The notes under the pieces: generated by a model
The model's database searches: none
Told to the model about the DNA's origin: nothing
The model's input: the letters and a program-made list of their open reading frames with translations, nothing else
Part shown: positions 36,207 through 44,475 of the stretch, piece by piece
Position numbering within the stretch: the first letter of the stretch is position 1
Layout: every line of letters begins with the position of its first letter
Position numbers and translations under genes: made by a program
Assembly: GCF_022808695.1 (NCBI RefSeq)
Contig: NZ_JAKZKW010000008.1
Location: forward strand, 80,364-144,363
Origin: Fundidesulfovibrio soli
Lineage (GTDB): Bacteria > Desulfobacterota > Desulfovibrionia > Desulfovibrionales > Desulfovibrionaceae
Length of the DNA stretch: 64,000 bases
Direction of reading: 5' to 3'

Positions 36207-36297
36207 GGCCCCGGTGCAGGCCTCCGCCGCGCCGCGCCTGGCGATGTTCTTCAAATACAGCGGCGGGCGCGGCGCGGCGGAGGCCTGCACCGGGGCC
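36207..36297 (+). repeat. Fold-back element C (perfect 32-bp hairpin, conserved loop)
   Basis: A 91-nt inverted repeat. The arms 36207-36238 and 36266-36297 are perfectly complementary over 32 bp and very GC-rich. The 27-nt loop (36239-36265) contains ATGTTCTTCAAATACAGCGG, identical to the loop of element B and related to element A. The arms share nothing with A or B. Located between the convergent nucleoside-recognition and transglycosylase genes. Together with R1e and two smaller hairpins it fills the gene-free stretch 35888-36344. Confidence 0.85.
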
Positions 36298-36344
36298 GGG
36301 TTGCGACGAAGCACCGCGGCAGGGCCAGGGCCGCGAACAGCCGA

Positions 36345-36923
36345 CTATTTCTTCGGTTTTTCGCCCAGGTCCTGGGCGCTGGCGGAGAACGAGAACAGGT
36401 TTTTGCCCGTCTTGAGCACGATGTAGCGGTTGGCCACCGACGCCACGTACTTCTGCGTCTCCGGTATGGGCGGTATCCCCGCGCTCCTGCGCACCGCCTC
36501 CGGTCCGGCGTTGTACGCCGCCAGGGCCAGCCTCACGTCCCCGAAGGCCTTGATCTGCTCCTTCAGGTAGCGGCAGCCCGCGTCGATGTTGGCCGCAGGG
36601 TCGAACGCGTCCTTGAGGCCAAGGTCCTGCGCGGTGCCGGGCATGATCTGGGTCAGCCCCTGGGCGCCCTTGGGCGACACGGCCTGGGCGTCGCCGCCCG
36701 ACTCCACCTCCACCAGCGCCTGCAGCAGGAAGCGGTCAATTCCGTATTTGGTTGCGGCCTTCTGTATCCAGAGCTTCACCTGCGCGTCCGCAATGCCCTT
36801 GGGGATGCGGAACTCGAATTCCCCGGGGACGTGCTCCTTCTCGGCCGCGAGGCAGGGCAGGGCCATGAGCAGGCAGACGAGGGCGGCCAAAACGAAGAGG
36901 AGGGGGCGTTTGATGGTGCGCAT
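36345..36923 (-). CDS. Lytic transglycosylase (SLT domain)
   Basis: A 192-residue secreted murein hydrolase. The signal peptide RTIKRPLLFVLAALVCLLMALPCLA is followed by a single SLT domain: catalytic Glu in LVEVESGGDAQAVSPKGAQGLTQIMPGTA, then AAYNAGPEAV, and the C-terminal KYVASVANRY. It cleaves peptidoglycan glycan strands with anhydro-muramyl ends. The ATG at 36923 gives a standard signal peptide. It is 56 nt downstream of the double-PilZ gene on the same strand, so cell-wall remodelling may be tied to c-di-GMP signalling; that link is inference. Confidence 0.92.
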   Translation of the reverse strand: MRTIKRPLLFVLAALVCLLMALPCLAAEKEHVPGEFEFRIPKGIADAQVKLWIQKAATKYGIDRFLLQALVEVESGGDAQAVSPKGAQGLTQIMPGTAQDLGLKDAFDPAANIDAGCRYLKEQIKAFGDVRLALAAYNAGPEAVRRSAGIPPIPETQKYVASVANRYIVLKTGKNLFSFSASAQDLGEKPKK

Positions 36924-36979
36924 GGTCAGGCTGTGCCAAAGCGCAGGGGGAATGTCCAGCGGGCGGGCCGGTGGAGGCC

Positions 36980-38410
36980 TCAGACCCCCGCGGCCTCCAT
37001 GCGGGTCATGAACGCGGCCAGCAAGGGCAGCTGGCTCTTGCCCGCCTGGAAAATCAGCCCCAGGGAGACGCGGTTCTCCTTCAGGGTGAAATTCTTGACC
37101 CTGGCCTTCAGGCTCTCCACGCGCAGCCCGTCCAGAGGCAGGGTCAGGTGCACCGTGTCGCCGCTCATCACGTTGACGATGCCCTCCTGCCCGTCCAGGT
37201 TGGCCAGCACCCGGCAGCCGCCCATGCTGATGTCCGTGACGTAGCCGCTCACGCGCATCATGTCGCCCTCGAGGGCGGCGGGCATCATGCAGTGCACGCG
37301 GGGGTGCAGCCTGCGCTTGAGCACCTCGATCTTCTTGGGGCAGGCGAAAAACACCAGGGGGCGCGGCTTGGTGACGAACTTGAGCACGCAGGTGCGGAAC
37401 CCGTAGTAGGAGCCCTGCTTCTCGAAGCGGCCGCGCAGGCCCATGCCCGGCTTTGGGCAGCAGCCCATGGCGGTGAGGGGCATCTCCGCGATGATGCACT
37501 CCGCGCCGTCCACCGCCACCACGCTGGAGGCGTCGTAGAGGTGGTTGCCGGTGAACTGCAGCTCCAGGGGCTGGGCCACGGTGAGGCTCACGACCGCCCC
37601 GTCGCTGACGTGGGCCGTGGCGTCGCGCAAAGCTTCGGACTCCAGCGGGGCGTGCGCCCTGCTCGAGGGAGGAGGCGCGTTCTTGGCGGCCTCGAGGGAA
37701 TCCTCCCGGCGCAGGTTCTCCACCATGATCAGCTCGCACACGAAGCGCTCGGCCAGATCCGAGCTGCGCCCCTCATGGAAGGACATGCACAAGGCCACCG
37801 TGTCCCCGTCCTGCTGCACGGAGCGCAACTCCCCGGTGAAGGTCTCCATGCGCAGGCCGCTCACGGGCAGGCGCACCTCCAGAGGGTCGCCATGGTGCAG
37901 GGCCGCGCCGCCGTTGCGGGGCAGGTTCGAGGTCACGATGCGGCAGCCGCCCACGCTGAAATCACTCAGGTGCCCCTCGCAGGTGAAGCCCGCGCCCACG
38001 GCGGTGGCGGGCAGCAGGCATTTGTGGCGCACGTGGCGGCGCAGCGCCCGGGAGCGCACATCCTGAGGGTAGCCGACGAAGAGAACGGGGATGGGGTGGG
38101 TCAGCGCGCTGAGGACTTCCGAATGGAAGGCGTAGACGGTGCCCTCTTTCTCGAGGAGCACGTCCACCCCCGCGCCGGGCCGGGCCGCCCGGATCGTCTG
38201 CGAGGAGGCCGGGGGCCGGACCACGATGAACTCGCCGCGTTTGAGGCCGAGCACCCTGGCGCGCTCCGCCCGCTCTGAACCGGCGCAGCGGATGGTCATG
38301 GGATGGCCGGGTTCCAGCAGCAGGCTGGCCAGGGCGAAGCTGTCCGAGCAGGCCGTCGCTGTGGGCGCGCCGCAATACCTTTCGCCTTCTTCCGGATTAT
38401 CCAAGTACAT
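36980..38410 (-). CDS. Double PilZ-domain protein, probable c-di-GMP receptor
   Basis: A 476-residue cytoplasmic protein made of two tandem YcgR-like modules, each an N-terminal beta domain followed by PilZ. Module one ends with RRHVRHKC and LSDFSVGGCR (about 125-165). Module two ends with RRLHPRVHC and VTDISMGGCR (about 375-415). Both carry RxxxR and (D/N)xSxxG, the c-di-GMP-binding signature. The start is ambiguous: ATG 38410 gives M-Y-L-D-N-P-E-E; an ATG 15 codons upstream (38455) is possible and neither has a strong ribosome site. Placed directly downstream of siaABCD. Confidence 0.88.
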   Translation of the reverse strand: MYLDNPEEGERYCGAPTATACSDSFALASLLLEPGHPMTIRCAGSERAERARVLGLKRGEFIVVRPPASSQTIRAARPGAGVDVLLEKEGTVYAFHSEVLSALTHPIPVLFVGYPQDVRSRALRRHVRHKCLLPATAVGAGFTCEGHLSDFSVGGCRIVTSNLPRNGGAALHHGDPLEVRLPVSGLRMETFTGELRSVQQDGDTVALCMSFHEGRSSDLAERFVCELIMVENLRREDSLEAAKNAPPPSSRAHAPLESEALRDATAHVSDGAVVSLTVAQPLELQFTGNHLYDASSVVAVDGAECIIAEMPLTAMGCCPKPGMGLRGRFEKQGSYYGFRTCVLKFVTKPRPLVFFACPKKIEVLKRRLHPRVHCMMPAALEGDMMRVSGYVTDISMGGCRVLANLDGQEGIVNVMSGDTVHLTLPLDGLRVESLKARVKNFTLKENRVSLGLIFQAGKSQLPLLAAFMTRMEAAGV

Positions 38411-38622
38411 GCTCGGTCTCACGCGGGGCGCTATGCGTTGGCAGCCGTGCGCCATGCGGCGCCGGGGGCGGCGGGATGCCGCGGCCTGCCTCGGGGAGCT
38501 GGGTCCCTGTCCTGCTGGTCCGGGACAATACCCGGCGAAACCTCTCCTGGAAAGTCGGAAAACACGAATTCAGCCAGGAAATCCGCAGGGCTGTACGACC
38601 ACTGGGCGCGGGCCGGAGAGGC

Positions 38623-39798
38623 TTACGGCTGGGGAAGGGTCGAGGCGGTGACGGCCCTGTCGCGCCCCTGGGCCTTGGCCTCGTAGAGGGCGTCGTCGGC
38701 GGTGGAGATGGCCTTGTCCAGGTCCGAGCCGGGGTGGACCGAGGCGATGCCGAAGCTCATGGTCACCGTGATGCTGCTCCCGTTCCAGCGGGTGGGCGTG
38801 TCGCGCACCAGCTCGCCCAGCTTCTTGGCCACGTTGCTGGCGGCCTCGACGCCTGTTTCGGGCAGCAGGATCATGAACTCCTCGCCGCCCCAGCGGGCGC
38901 ACAGGTCCTCGGCGCGCAGGTGGGTCTGCATCAGGGTGGCCACGTTGCGCAGCACGGCGTCGCCGCACTGGTGGCCGTACGTGTCGTTGACCTGCTTGAA
39001 GTGGTCCACGTCGCCCAGGATGAGCGTGAGCTCGCTGCTGTGGCGCTGCATCCGGTTGTGCTCGGCTTCCAAGCGGTGGGTCATCTCCCAGCGGTTTGCC
39101 AGGCCGGTGAGCAGGTCTGTGCGGGCCAGCAACTCCAGGCGCATGTTCAGGTCGCGCAGCTGTGACTGGTAGGAGTCGGAGATGGTCACGGTCTTGGCGA
39201 AGCGGCGCGCCAGCTTGGAATAGCGGAGCACCAGGCGTTCGAGGTCCTCCTCGAATTCCGGGGCCTTGGCCTCGACCCTGGCGGCCAGTTCCTTGGCCTC
39301 GCGCACGTACTGGTCGTCGGTGACGATGGAGGGGCGGTTGCGCTTTTTGGGTTCCTGCGGGGCCTTGGCCGGCTGCTGCTGGGTCGCCTCAGTGGCGCCC
39401 ATGCGGGCGTAGGTGGCCTTGAGGCAGTCCGGGCAGATGCCCTGGGAGAACATGATGTCCGCGTTGCGGCTGAGAAAGGTCTCCAGCTTCTGCCAGTACT
39501 CCTCGGACTGTGGGCGCACCCTGCGGCAGTAGACGCACAGGGGCAGGGCCACCTCGCGCAGCTGGTTGATCTTGGTCATGGCGCGCTCAAGCTTGACGGC
39601 CAGCTCCTTGACCTGCTGCTGGTAGCCGTCGCTGATGAGCAGCGTCTTGTAGAGCCTGCGGGAGAGCGTGCGGTAGCCGTCGGCCAGGATGGCGTATTCG
39701 GAAAGCAGCGCGTCCGGCCCCGGCGGGTCCAGCAGGAATTCCCCGCAGCGGTCGAGCAGGGGGTCGTCCTGCGGGGGGGTGGCTCTCTTGGGGCTCAT
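38623..39798 (-). CDS. siaD: SiaD-like diguanylate cyclase
   Basis: A 391-residue cytoplasmic cyclase, last gene of siaABCD. The GGDEF domain (about 225-385) has an intact GGEEF (ARWGGEEFMILL) and an I-site RAED. Upstream are two copies of a helical motif: YRTLSRRLYKTLLISDGYQQQ (about 42-62) and YSKLARRFAKTVTISDSYQSQ (about 193-213). Between them is a four-Cys segment, LCVYCRRVRP and GICPDCLKATY, like the CxxC insert found after PAS domains in many deltaproteobacterial sensors. In Pseudomonas, SiaC binds the SiaD stalk helix and activates it. This protein is longer than Pseudomonas SiaD. It begins 5 nt after siaC. Confidence 0.88.
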   Translation of the reverse strand: MSPKRATPPQDDPLLDRCGEFLLDPPGPDALLSEYAILADGYRTLSRRLYKTLLISDGYQQQVKELAVKLERAMTKINQLREVALPLCVYCRRVRPQSEEYWQKLETFLSRNADIMFSQGICPDCLKATYARMGATEATQQQPAKAPQEPKKRNRPSIVTDDQYVREAKELAARVEAKAPEFEEDLERLVLRYSKLARRFAKTVTISDSYQSQLRDLNMRLELLARTDLLTGLANRWEMTHRLEAEHNRMQRHSSELTLILGDVDHFKQVNDTYGHQCGDAVLRNVATLMQTHLRAEDLCARWGGEEFMILLPETGVEAASNVAKKLGELVRDTPTRWNGSSITVTMSFGIASVHPGSDLDKAISTADDALYEAKAQGRDRAVTASTLPQP

Positions 39799-39803
39799 GG
39801 GGC

Positions 39804-40178
39804 CTACTCCTGGGGCACGAGGTTGAACTCGAAGGTGACCTCTTCCTGGAATTCCTCAGCGAGGTCCAGGGCCCGGGGGTTCTCGCCGTCGTAGCGCCAG
39901 AGCACGCTGGCCGCGAAGCCCTTGGCCGAGGCTTCCTCCAGGATGTCGAGCAGGTCGAGCATGCACTTGGTGCTGCTTGAGTTCATGTAGCTGACGTGGA
40001 TGTCCAGGCGCAGCGAGTCCTGGGCGGCCACGGCTTCGCGCAGCCAGCGCATCACGGGGTCGTAGAACTCGAAGGAGTTCTCGGGGTAGGATTCCCCCGA
40101 GATGCGTAGCGTGTGCGTCTGCGCGTCGTAGGCGATCTCCGGGGAGGTGGAGGTCATGGCGATGTCGAGCGGTTGCAT
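39804..40178 (-). CDS. siaC: SiaC-like partner-switch protein (DUF1987)
   Basis: A 124-residue protein of the DUF1987/SiaC family. Signature segments are ISGESYPENSFEFYDPVMRWL and LDIHVSYMNSSSTKCMLDLLD. The Ser/Thr cluster in the second is where SiaB phosphorylates and SiaA dephosphorylates SiaC in Pseudomonas. Unphosphorylated SiaC activates SiaD. AAGGAG is correctly spaced before the ATG at 40178. It lies between siaB and siaD with short gaps (25 and 5 nt), as expected of one transcript. Confidence 0.9.
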   Translation of the reverse strand: MQPLDIAMTSTSPEIAYDAQTHTLRISGESYPENSFEFYDPVMRWLREAVAAQDSLRLDIHVSYMNSSSTKCMLDLLDILEEASAKGFAASVLWRYDGENPRALDLAEEFQEEVTFEFNLVPQE

Positions 40179-40203
40179 GGAGGCTCCTTGACCGGCGCCG
40201 CGG

Positions 40204-40734
40204 CTAGACCGTGGCGGCGAGGCTGAAAAATGCGTAGTTCCCGTCCAGGTCGCGCACGCTGTAGCTGAGCTTTTCCGGGCTCCTGCGGGCGATGTCCAGC
40301 AAACCCAGGCCGGCCCCCATGGCGCCGGGCTGGCGGTCCCTGCGCATCTGCTCCTTGTAGCGGGCCTTGAGTCCGGCCGGGTCCAGGGCGTTGATGGAGT
40401 CGATGTTGGCCAGCAGGGGCGCTATGTCCTCGCGCAGGACCACGTTGCCGGAGGAGACCTGGTAGCGGCCGTCCAGCTTGGCGATGGTGATGATGGAGGA
40501 GCCCGGGTCCCCCGTGGGCAGCGTGCGCGTGGCGCAGTAGTTCTTCACGTTCTGGGCCAGCTCGATGTAGGCGGCGAACACGTCCATGACCGCCGCCTTG
40601 GCGATGTTCTCCGCGCTCAGGTGATTGCGCACGGCCTGGCCGATCTCGTCGATGATGCTGTGGGAGAACGGGCCGGTGAAGCAGATCATGACGCCGGATT
40701 TCGAAAGCTCTTCCCTGATGGCGAACAGGTCCAT
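40204..40734 (-). CDS. siaB: SiaB-like kinase (DUF6272)
   Basis: A 176-residue single-domain ATPase-fold kinase. The N-box-like helix is YIELAQNVKNYCATR, and the G-rich region is AMGAGLGLLDIARRSPEKLSYSV. This matches SiaB, which phosphorylates SiaC and so keeps the cyclase off. GGAGG precedes the ATG at 40734. Second gene of siaABCD, 53 nt downstream of siaA. Confidence 0.87.
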   Translation of the reverse strand: MDLFAIREELSKSGVMICFTGPFSHSIIDEIGQAVRNHLSAENIAKAAVMDVFAAYIELAQNVKNYCATRTLPTGDPGSSIITIAKLDGRYQVSSGNVVLREDIAPLLANIDSINALDPAGLKARYKEQMRRDRQPGAMGAGLGLLDIARRSPEKLSYSVRDLDGNYAFFSLAATV

Positions 40735-40787
40735 GTATCCTCCGGTTGAAACCGCGCGGGGGGGGGCGGTCCGTTCGTTGCCCGGGC

Positions 40788-42806
40788 CTAGATGGAGAAC
40801 CCGAGCATGGCGATGTCGTCGCGCTGCTTCCTGGTTCCCCGGTATCTGGCAAGGGTGTGCTCGAAGGCTTCGGCTTGGCCTTTGAGGGGCGTGTTCGCCT
40901 GGGCCAGGATCATCTCCCGGAAGCGCTCCAGGCCGAAGCAGTAACCCTTGTCCCCGCCGCCTTCGTCCAGGAATCCGTCGGTGACGGCGTAGAAAACATC
41001 TCCGGCGCAGTCCGCGAACTCGTGGGTGGCGTAGGCGAAATCCTTGAATTCGCCCCGGTAGCCCAGGCGCCGCCTGTCCCCCTTGGTTTCGGTCAGCTCG
41101 CCCCCGCGCAGCCTGTAGAGCGAGAGCCCGGCCCCCGCGAAGCGCACGCGCCCGCCGCCCGCGTCCCCCCCGTCACGGTGGACGACGAACAGGGCCATGT
41201 CCAGCCCGCAGTCCAGGGAGCCTTCGCCGGTCTCGTGCAGGCCCAGGGTCTCGCGCAGCACGCGGTCGAACCTGCTCAGTATCCGGGCGGGGTCGCGGCT
41301 GTCCAGGGTGTCGAGCACGTGGTTGAGCACGGAGTGGGCCGTCATGGTCATGAACGCGCCGGGCACGCCGTGGCCGGTGCAGTCCATGAGGGCGGCCACG
41401 GTGCAGTCCTCGAACGGGCGCAGGTAGATCAGGTCGCCGCCCACGATGTCGCGCGGAAGGTAAAGGCTCATGTGGCTGGCGAAGGCGCGGTCCATCTGGG
41501 CGGGCCGGGGAAGGATGGACTGCTGGATGGTGCGGGCGTAGCGCAGGCTCTCCATGATGCGCCGCCGAGACTCCCGCAGGTGGTCGTTGGCCTCGGAGAG
41601 CTCGGCCGTGCGGCCCTGGACCATGTGCTCCAGGTTCTGCGTGTAGTCCAGGACCTTGGCGGTCATGGAGTTGAAGCTCCGCGTCAGCTGGCCGATCTCG
41701 TCGTTGCGGTCCACGGGCAGGGTGATGTCGTAGCGGCCGAGCGCCACTTCCTGCGAGGCCCCGGTGAGCCGCGCCAGCGGGGTGATGACGATCCGGCCCA
41801 GCAGCCAGCCCACCGTGACGATCACCGCCAGCAGCGAGAGCACCAGCAGGGCCAGAACGGGCAGGAACACCCGCGAGCTGACCACGCCCGACACGTCCAC
41901 CAGGGCCACGGTGTACCAGCCGATGCCGGGCAGGGCCGTGATCGCGGCGAGGGTTTCGCCTCCCTCCAGCTGGACTCGGAAGGACTCCACGCCCTGCGGC
42001 GACGCGTCCAGGGCCAGCAGGGCCTGGCTCATGCGTTGCTTGTCCTCAGAGTTGCGGAGCATGGAATACAGGGTGGTCTTTTTGGACTCGTCGCGCTCCA
42101 TGGCGTTGCGCTTCACGACTTGCGGGTCGCCCCAGGCCTGGAGCACTCCGGCCCGGTCCACGATGGCCACGGAGACCGCTTCGTCCCGTGTGCCCACGGC
42201 CTCGCGCAGGAAGTCGCCCAGGTCGATGCCGCCGCCCCCCACGCCGATCTTCTCGCCGCCCGCGCCGCGCACCACCACGTTGAACCAGACCTTGGTGACG
42301 TTGAAGGATGGGTTGTGGTCCAGGTTCAGGGCGAAGGAGTCCACCTTGGAGAGGGTCTCGAAGAACCAGGCGTCGGCGGGGTGGTCGCGCCGCAGGATGC
42401 GGCTCTGCACCTCGCCCTTCTGGTCGCGTTCCGCGATGTAGTAGCGCGAGGAGGATTTGAGCGCCAGGAACACGCTCCTGTCGCGGAACTGGCTGCGGTA
42501 GTTCTCGAGCTGCTCCAGGGCGGCCTGGCGCAGGGCCGGGTCTGTCTCGTCGGCCGCCCAGCGGCGCACCAGGGGGTCCCCGGCCAGGGTGCGGGCCAGG
42601 GCCTCCTCGCGGTCGATGATGGTCATGACCTTGTTGCGCTCCAGCATGGCCTGCTTCATGGCGATGCGCTGGGCGAACTCGCCGAGGATGCTGTGCGTGA
42701 CGAAGGCGAAGCCCACAAGAGAACCGGCCGCGGCCAGCAGATAGACCAGGGCCACCGCAAGGTTGAACTTCGCCTTGAGCGAGAAACGGCGTTGTGTGTG
42801 GGTCAT
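40788..42806 (-). CDS. siaA: SiaA-like membrane PP2C phosphatase
   Basis: A 672-residue inner-membrane protein, close in length to Pseudomonas SiaA. Transmembrane helix one (about 12-40), a periplasmic dCache-type sensor (about 45-310), helix two (VFLPVLALLVLSLLAVIV), HAMP (about 345-390, DRNDEIGQLTRSFNSM), a coiled coil, then a PP2C/SpoIIE domain (about 440-670). Metal-binding motifs are DIVGGDLIYL and LMDCTGHGVPGAFMT. In the Sia pathway it dephosphorylates SiaC. The ATG at 42806 was chosen because upstream sequence in frame is Arg/Pro-rich and non-family. No clear ribosome site precedes it. Confidence 0.9.
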   Translation of the reverse strand: MTHTQRRFSLKAKFNLAVALVYLLAAAGSLVGFAFVTHSILGEFAQRIAMKQAMLERNKVMTIIDREEALARTLAGDPLVRRWAADETDPALRQAALEQLENYRSQFRDRSVFLALKSSSRYYIAERDQKGEVQSRILRRDHPADAWFFETLSKVDSFALNLDHNPSFNVTKVWFNVVVRGAGGEKIGVGGGGIDLGDFLREAVGTRDEAVSVAIVDRAGVLQAWGDPQVVKRNAMERDESKKTTLYSMLRNSEDKQRMSQALLALDASPQGVESFRVQLEGGETLAAITALPGIGWYTVALVDVSGVVSSRVFLPVLALLVLSLLAVIVTVGWLLGRIVITPLARLTGASQEVALGRYDITLPVDRNDEIGQLTRSFNSMTAKVLDYTQNLEHMVQGRTAELSEANDHLRESRRRIMESLRYARTIQQSILPRPAQMDRAFASHMSLYLPRDIVGGDLIYLRPFEDCTVAALMDCTGHGVPGAFMTMTAHSVLNHVLDTLDSRDPARILSRFDRVLRETLGLHETGEGSLDCGLDMALFVVHRDGGDAGGGRVRFAGAGLSLYRLRGGELTETKGDRRRLGYRGEFKDFAYATHEFADCAGDVFYAVTDGFLDEGGGDKGYCFGLERFREMILAQANTPLKGQAEAFEHTLARYRGTRKQRDDIAMLGFSI

Positions 42807-42903
42807 GTTGGCGGCGATGATGATGTGACCTGCTGCAGATGGTCTGCGCTGCCGGAACTGATCAAAGTGCCTAGCACCAAGCGCCGCAAGAATCCAGCCG
42901 CAG

Positions 42904-42937
42904 TTGCCCGCCGGAGGCGGAGCGCGCCCCCGGCGGG
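42904..42937 (-). terminator. GC hairpin after the Gly-rich gene, partial R1-like tail
   Basis: CCCGCCGG (42907-42914) pairs with CCGGCGGG (42930-42937). TTGCCCGCCGGAGGC also equals the tail end of repeat R1f, so this may be a truncated R1 copy used as a terminator for the gene ending at 42952. Confidence 0.5.
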
Positions 42938-42951
42938 ATGACCGGTATCGC

Positions 42952-43536
42952 TTACGGGCAGGGGATCTGTTCGTAGACTGTGCGGCCGCCGTCGTGGATC
43001 TCCCGGTAGCACTCCCTGTCCACCTTGTAGACGGTCTTGCCCGAGGAGTTGGAAACGGCGATGGCGGTGGCGGGAAGCACCGTGAGCATGGCGCCCAGGG
43101 CAACGCCCGCGGCCACGGCTCCGCCGCTCGGCCCGTAATAGCCGCCGTAGTACCCGGGGCCGGGAACCGGCACGGGTACGGGCACCGGCGGCGGAACCAC
43201 GCGCCCGCTGGGCACGGCTACCGCGGCCCCGCGAGGGCCAACAGCCGCAGCCCCGCCGTAAGGCCCCCTGGCCGCCGCCCCGCCGTAAGGGCCGCGAGCG
43301 GCGGCGCCGCCGTATGGTCCGCGGACTGCGGCGCCTCCGCGCGGGCCAACGGCCGCCGCGCCTCCGCGCGGGCCGACAGCCACCGCGCCTCCGCGCGGGC
43401 CGACGGCTGCGCCCCCTCTGGCCATGGCCTCCAAGGGGCGGCTCCAGTCGCCCAGGAGCAGCAACCCGACCGTCAACCATCCGCACAGGCTCAGCATGCA
43501 GGCCCGGACCGCGCTTCGAGGAAGTGTTTGTCTCAT
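42952..43536 (-). CDS. Secreted Gly/Ala-rich repeat protein
   Basis: A 194-residue protein. A hydrophobic signal segment (about 12-30) precedes eight copies of a nine-residue repeat (GPRGGAAAV/GPYGGAAAR, residues 41-108). A Pro/Val/Tyr-rich linker follows (VPPPVPVPVPVPGPGYYGGYYG). The C-terminal end VSNSSGKTVYKVDRECYREIHDGG looks structured and has two Cys (the second at QIPCP). I do not recognise a family. Probably cell surface or periplasm. It starts 11 nt after the DUF2092-like gene, so the two are one operon. Confidence 0.7.
   Translation of the reverse strand: MRQTLPRSAVRACMLSLCGWLTVGLLLLGDWSRPLEAMARGGAAVGPRGGAVAVGPRGGAAAVGPRGGAAVRGPYGGAAARGPYGGAAARGPYGGAAAVGPRGAAVAVPSGRVVPPPVPVPVPVPGPGYYGGYYGPSGGAVAAGVALGAMLTVLPATAIAVSNSSGKTVYKVDRECYREIHDGGRTVYEQIPCP
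43213..43416. repeat. In-frame tandem repeats, 27-nt period
   Basis: About 7.5 units of 27 nt that encode GPRGGAAAV or GPYGGAAAR within the secreted Gly-rich protein. Two variants are blocked: Arg-type units at both ends and Tyr-type units in the middle. Such arrays change copy number easily. Confidence 0.75.
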
Positions 43537-43546
43537 GTGGTGCCTC

Positions 43547-44368
43547 CTAGTTGGCGGTCTTCGCCGCAGCCTTGCGCTTGGCCTTGCCGGCGGGTTTGGC
43601 CTCCAGCGGGGTGAACAGGGAGTCGTCTCGCGTGGTGCCCTCCGGGGCAGTGAAGGCGAAGGTCTTGGCCGCTATGGGCCCTTCCTTCCAGGCGCTGAAA
43701 ACGGCCTGGAACTGCGGGTCCCTGGGCAGGCTTGTGTAGGTGATGAGCATCTTGGCGGGCAGGGCGGGGCCTTTTTCCGGCACCCAGAGCTGCCAGTCCG
43801 CTCCGGGTCCCTGGAAGAAGAGGTGGTCGCAGACGGTGTGGCCCACCACGGCCTTGCCCACGTACACGGCGGCCGTCATCTTCAGGCGGGCGCAGGGCTG
43901 GCTGACGATCAGGTCCCCAAGGGGGGACTCCAGGCCGTACATGTCGGCCAGGCGGTCGAGCACCGCGTCGATGGTCATTTCCGCGGGGATCTGGCTCCAG
44001 ATCTTTTTGTCGGGCTGCAGCACTGTGAAGGTCTTGCCGTCGAAGAAGGAGGCGGCCTTGAGGTCGTCGCCCGCGGTCACCACCCGGAAGGCGTCGGGGC
44101 GGCGCACGTTGAGGTGCATCACCCGGGAGAACTGCACCTTGGAGCCGTCCTCGTAGACCTTGTCCAGGGCCACGTTGGCCTGGAAGGAGAACTCCTTGAG
44201 CGCGGTCAGGGCCTTGCAGCTCTTCTCCAGGATGTCCAGGGCCTGCGGGTCCAGGCGGGACTGCGCCTCTCGGGGCTGGCTCTTGTCGGCAGCCGCGGCC
44301 ATGCCGGGCAGCAGCGCCGCCAGGGCCAGGACGGCGATACCCATGCGTATGCGGACGGAAAAGGACAT
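43547..44368 (-). CDS. DUF2092-family secreted protein
   Basis: A 273-residue protein with a signal peptide (SFSVRIRMGIAVLALAALLPGMAAA). The mature protein resembles DUF2092, a LolA/LolB-like beta fold: DPQALDILEKSCKALTALKEFSFQA, then RPDAFRVVTAGDDLKAASFFDGKTFTVL and TIDAVLDRLADMYGLESPLGDL. The C-terminus is Lys/Ala-rich (KAKRKAAAK). AAGGAGG precedes the ATG at 44368. Family function is unknown; the fold suggests binding of a lipid or hydrophobic ligand in the periplasm. Cotranscribed with the Gly-rich protein. Confidence 0.8.
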   Translation of the reverse strand: MSFSVRIRMGIAVLALAALLPGMAAAADKSQPREAQSRLDPQALDILEKSCKALTALKEFSFQANVALDKVYEDGSKVQFSRVMHLNVRRPDAFRVVTAGDDLKAASFFDGKTFTVLQPDKKIWSQIPAEMTIDAVLDRLADMYGLESPLGDLIVSQPCARLKMTAAVYVGKAVVGHTVCDHLFFQGPGADWQLWVPEKGPALPAKMLITYTSLPRDPQFQAVFSAWKEGPIAAKTFAFTAPEGTTRDDSLFTPLEAKPAGKAKRKAAAKTAN

Positions 44369-44475
44369 GCGGGCCTCCTTGATGGGGATTCGACGGGTAC
44401 GACGGGGTACGATCCACGAATAGCCCATCGGCGGCGGCGGGGCCAGTCCGAAATGCGGGGGAACATTCGATCGTA

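Noticed and set aside
38456..38622. A possible small gene between siaD and the PilZ gene
   Set aside because: No frame has both a ribosome site and a plausible protein; it looks like ordinary intergenic DNA.
43213..43416. Regular repeats that could be taken for a CRISPR array
   Set aside because: Period is 27 nt with no unique spacers; the units are in frame and encode a nonapeptide repeat in a secreted protein.
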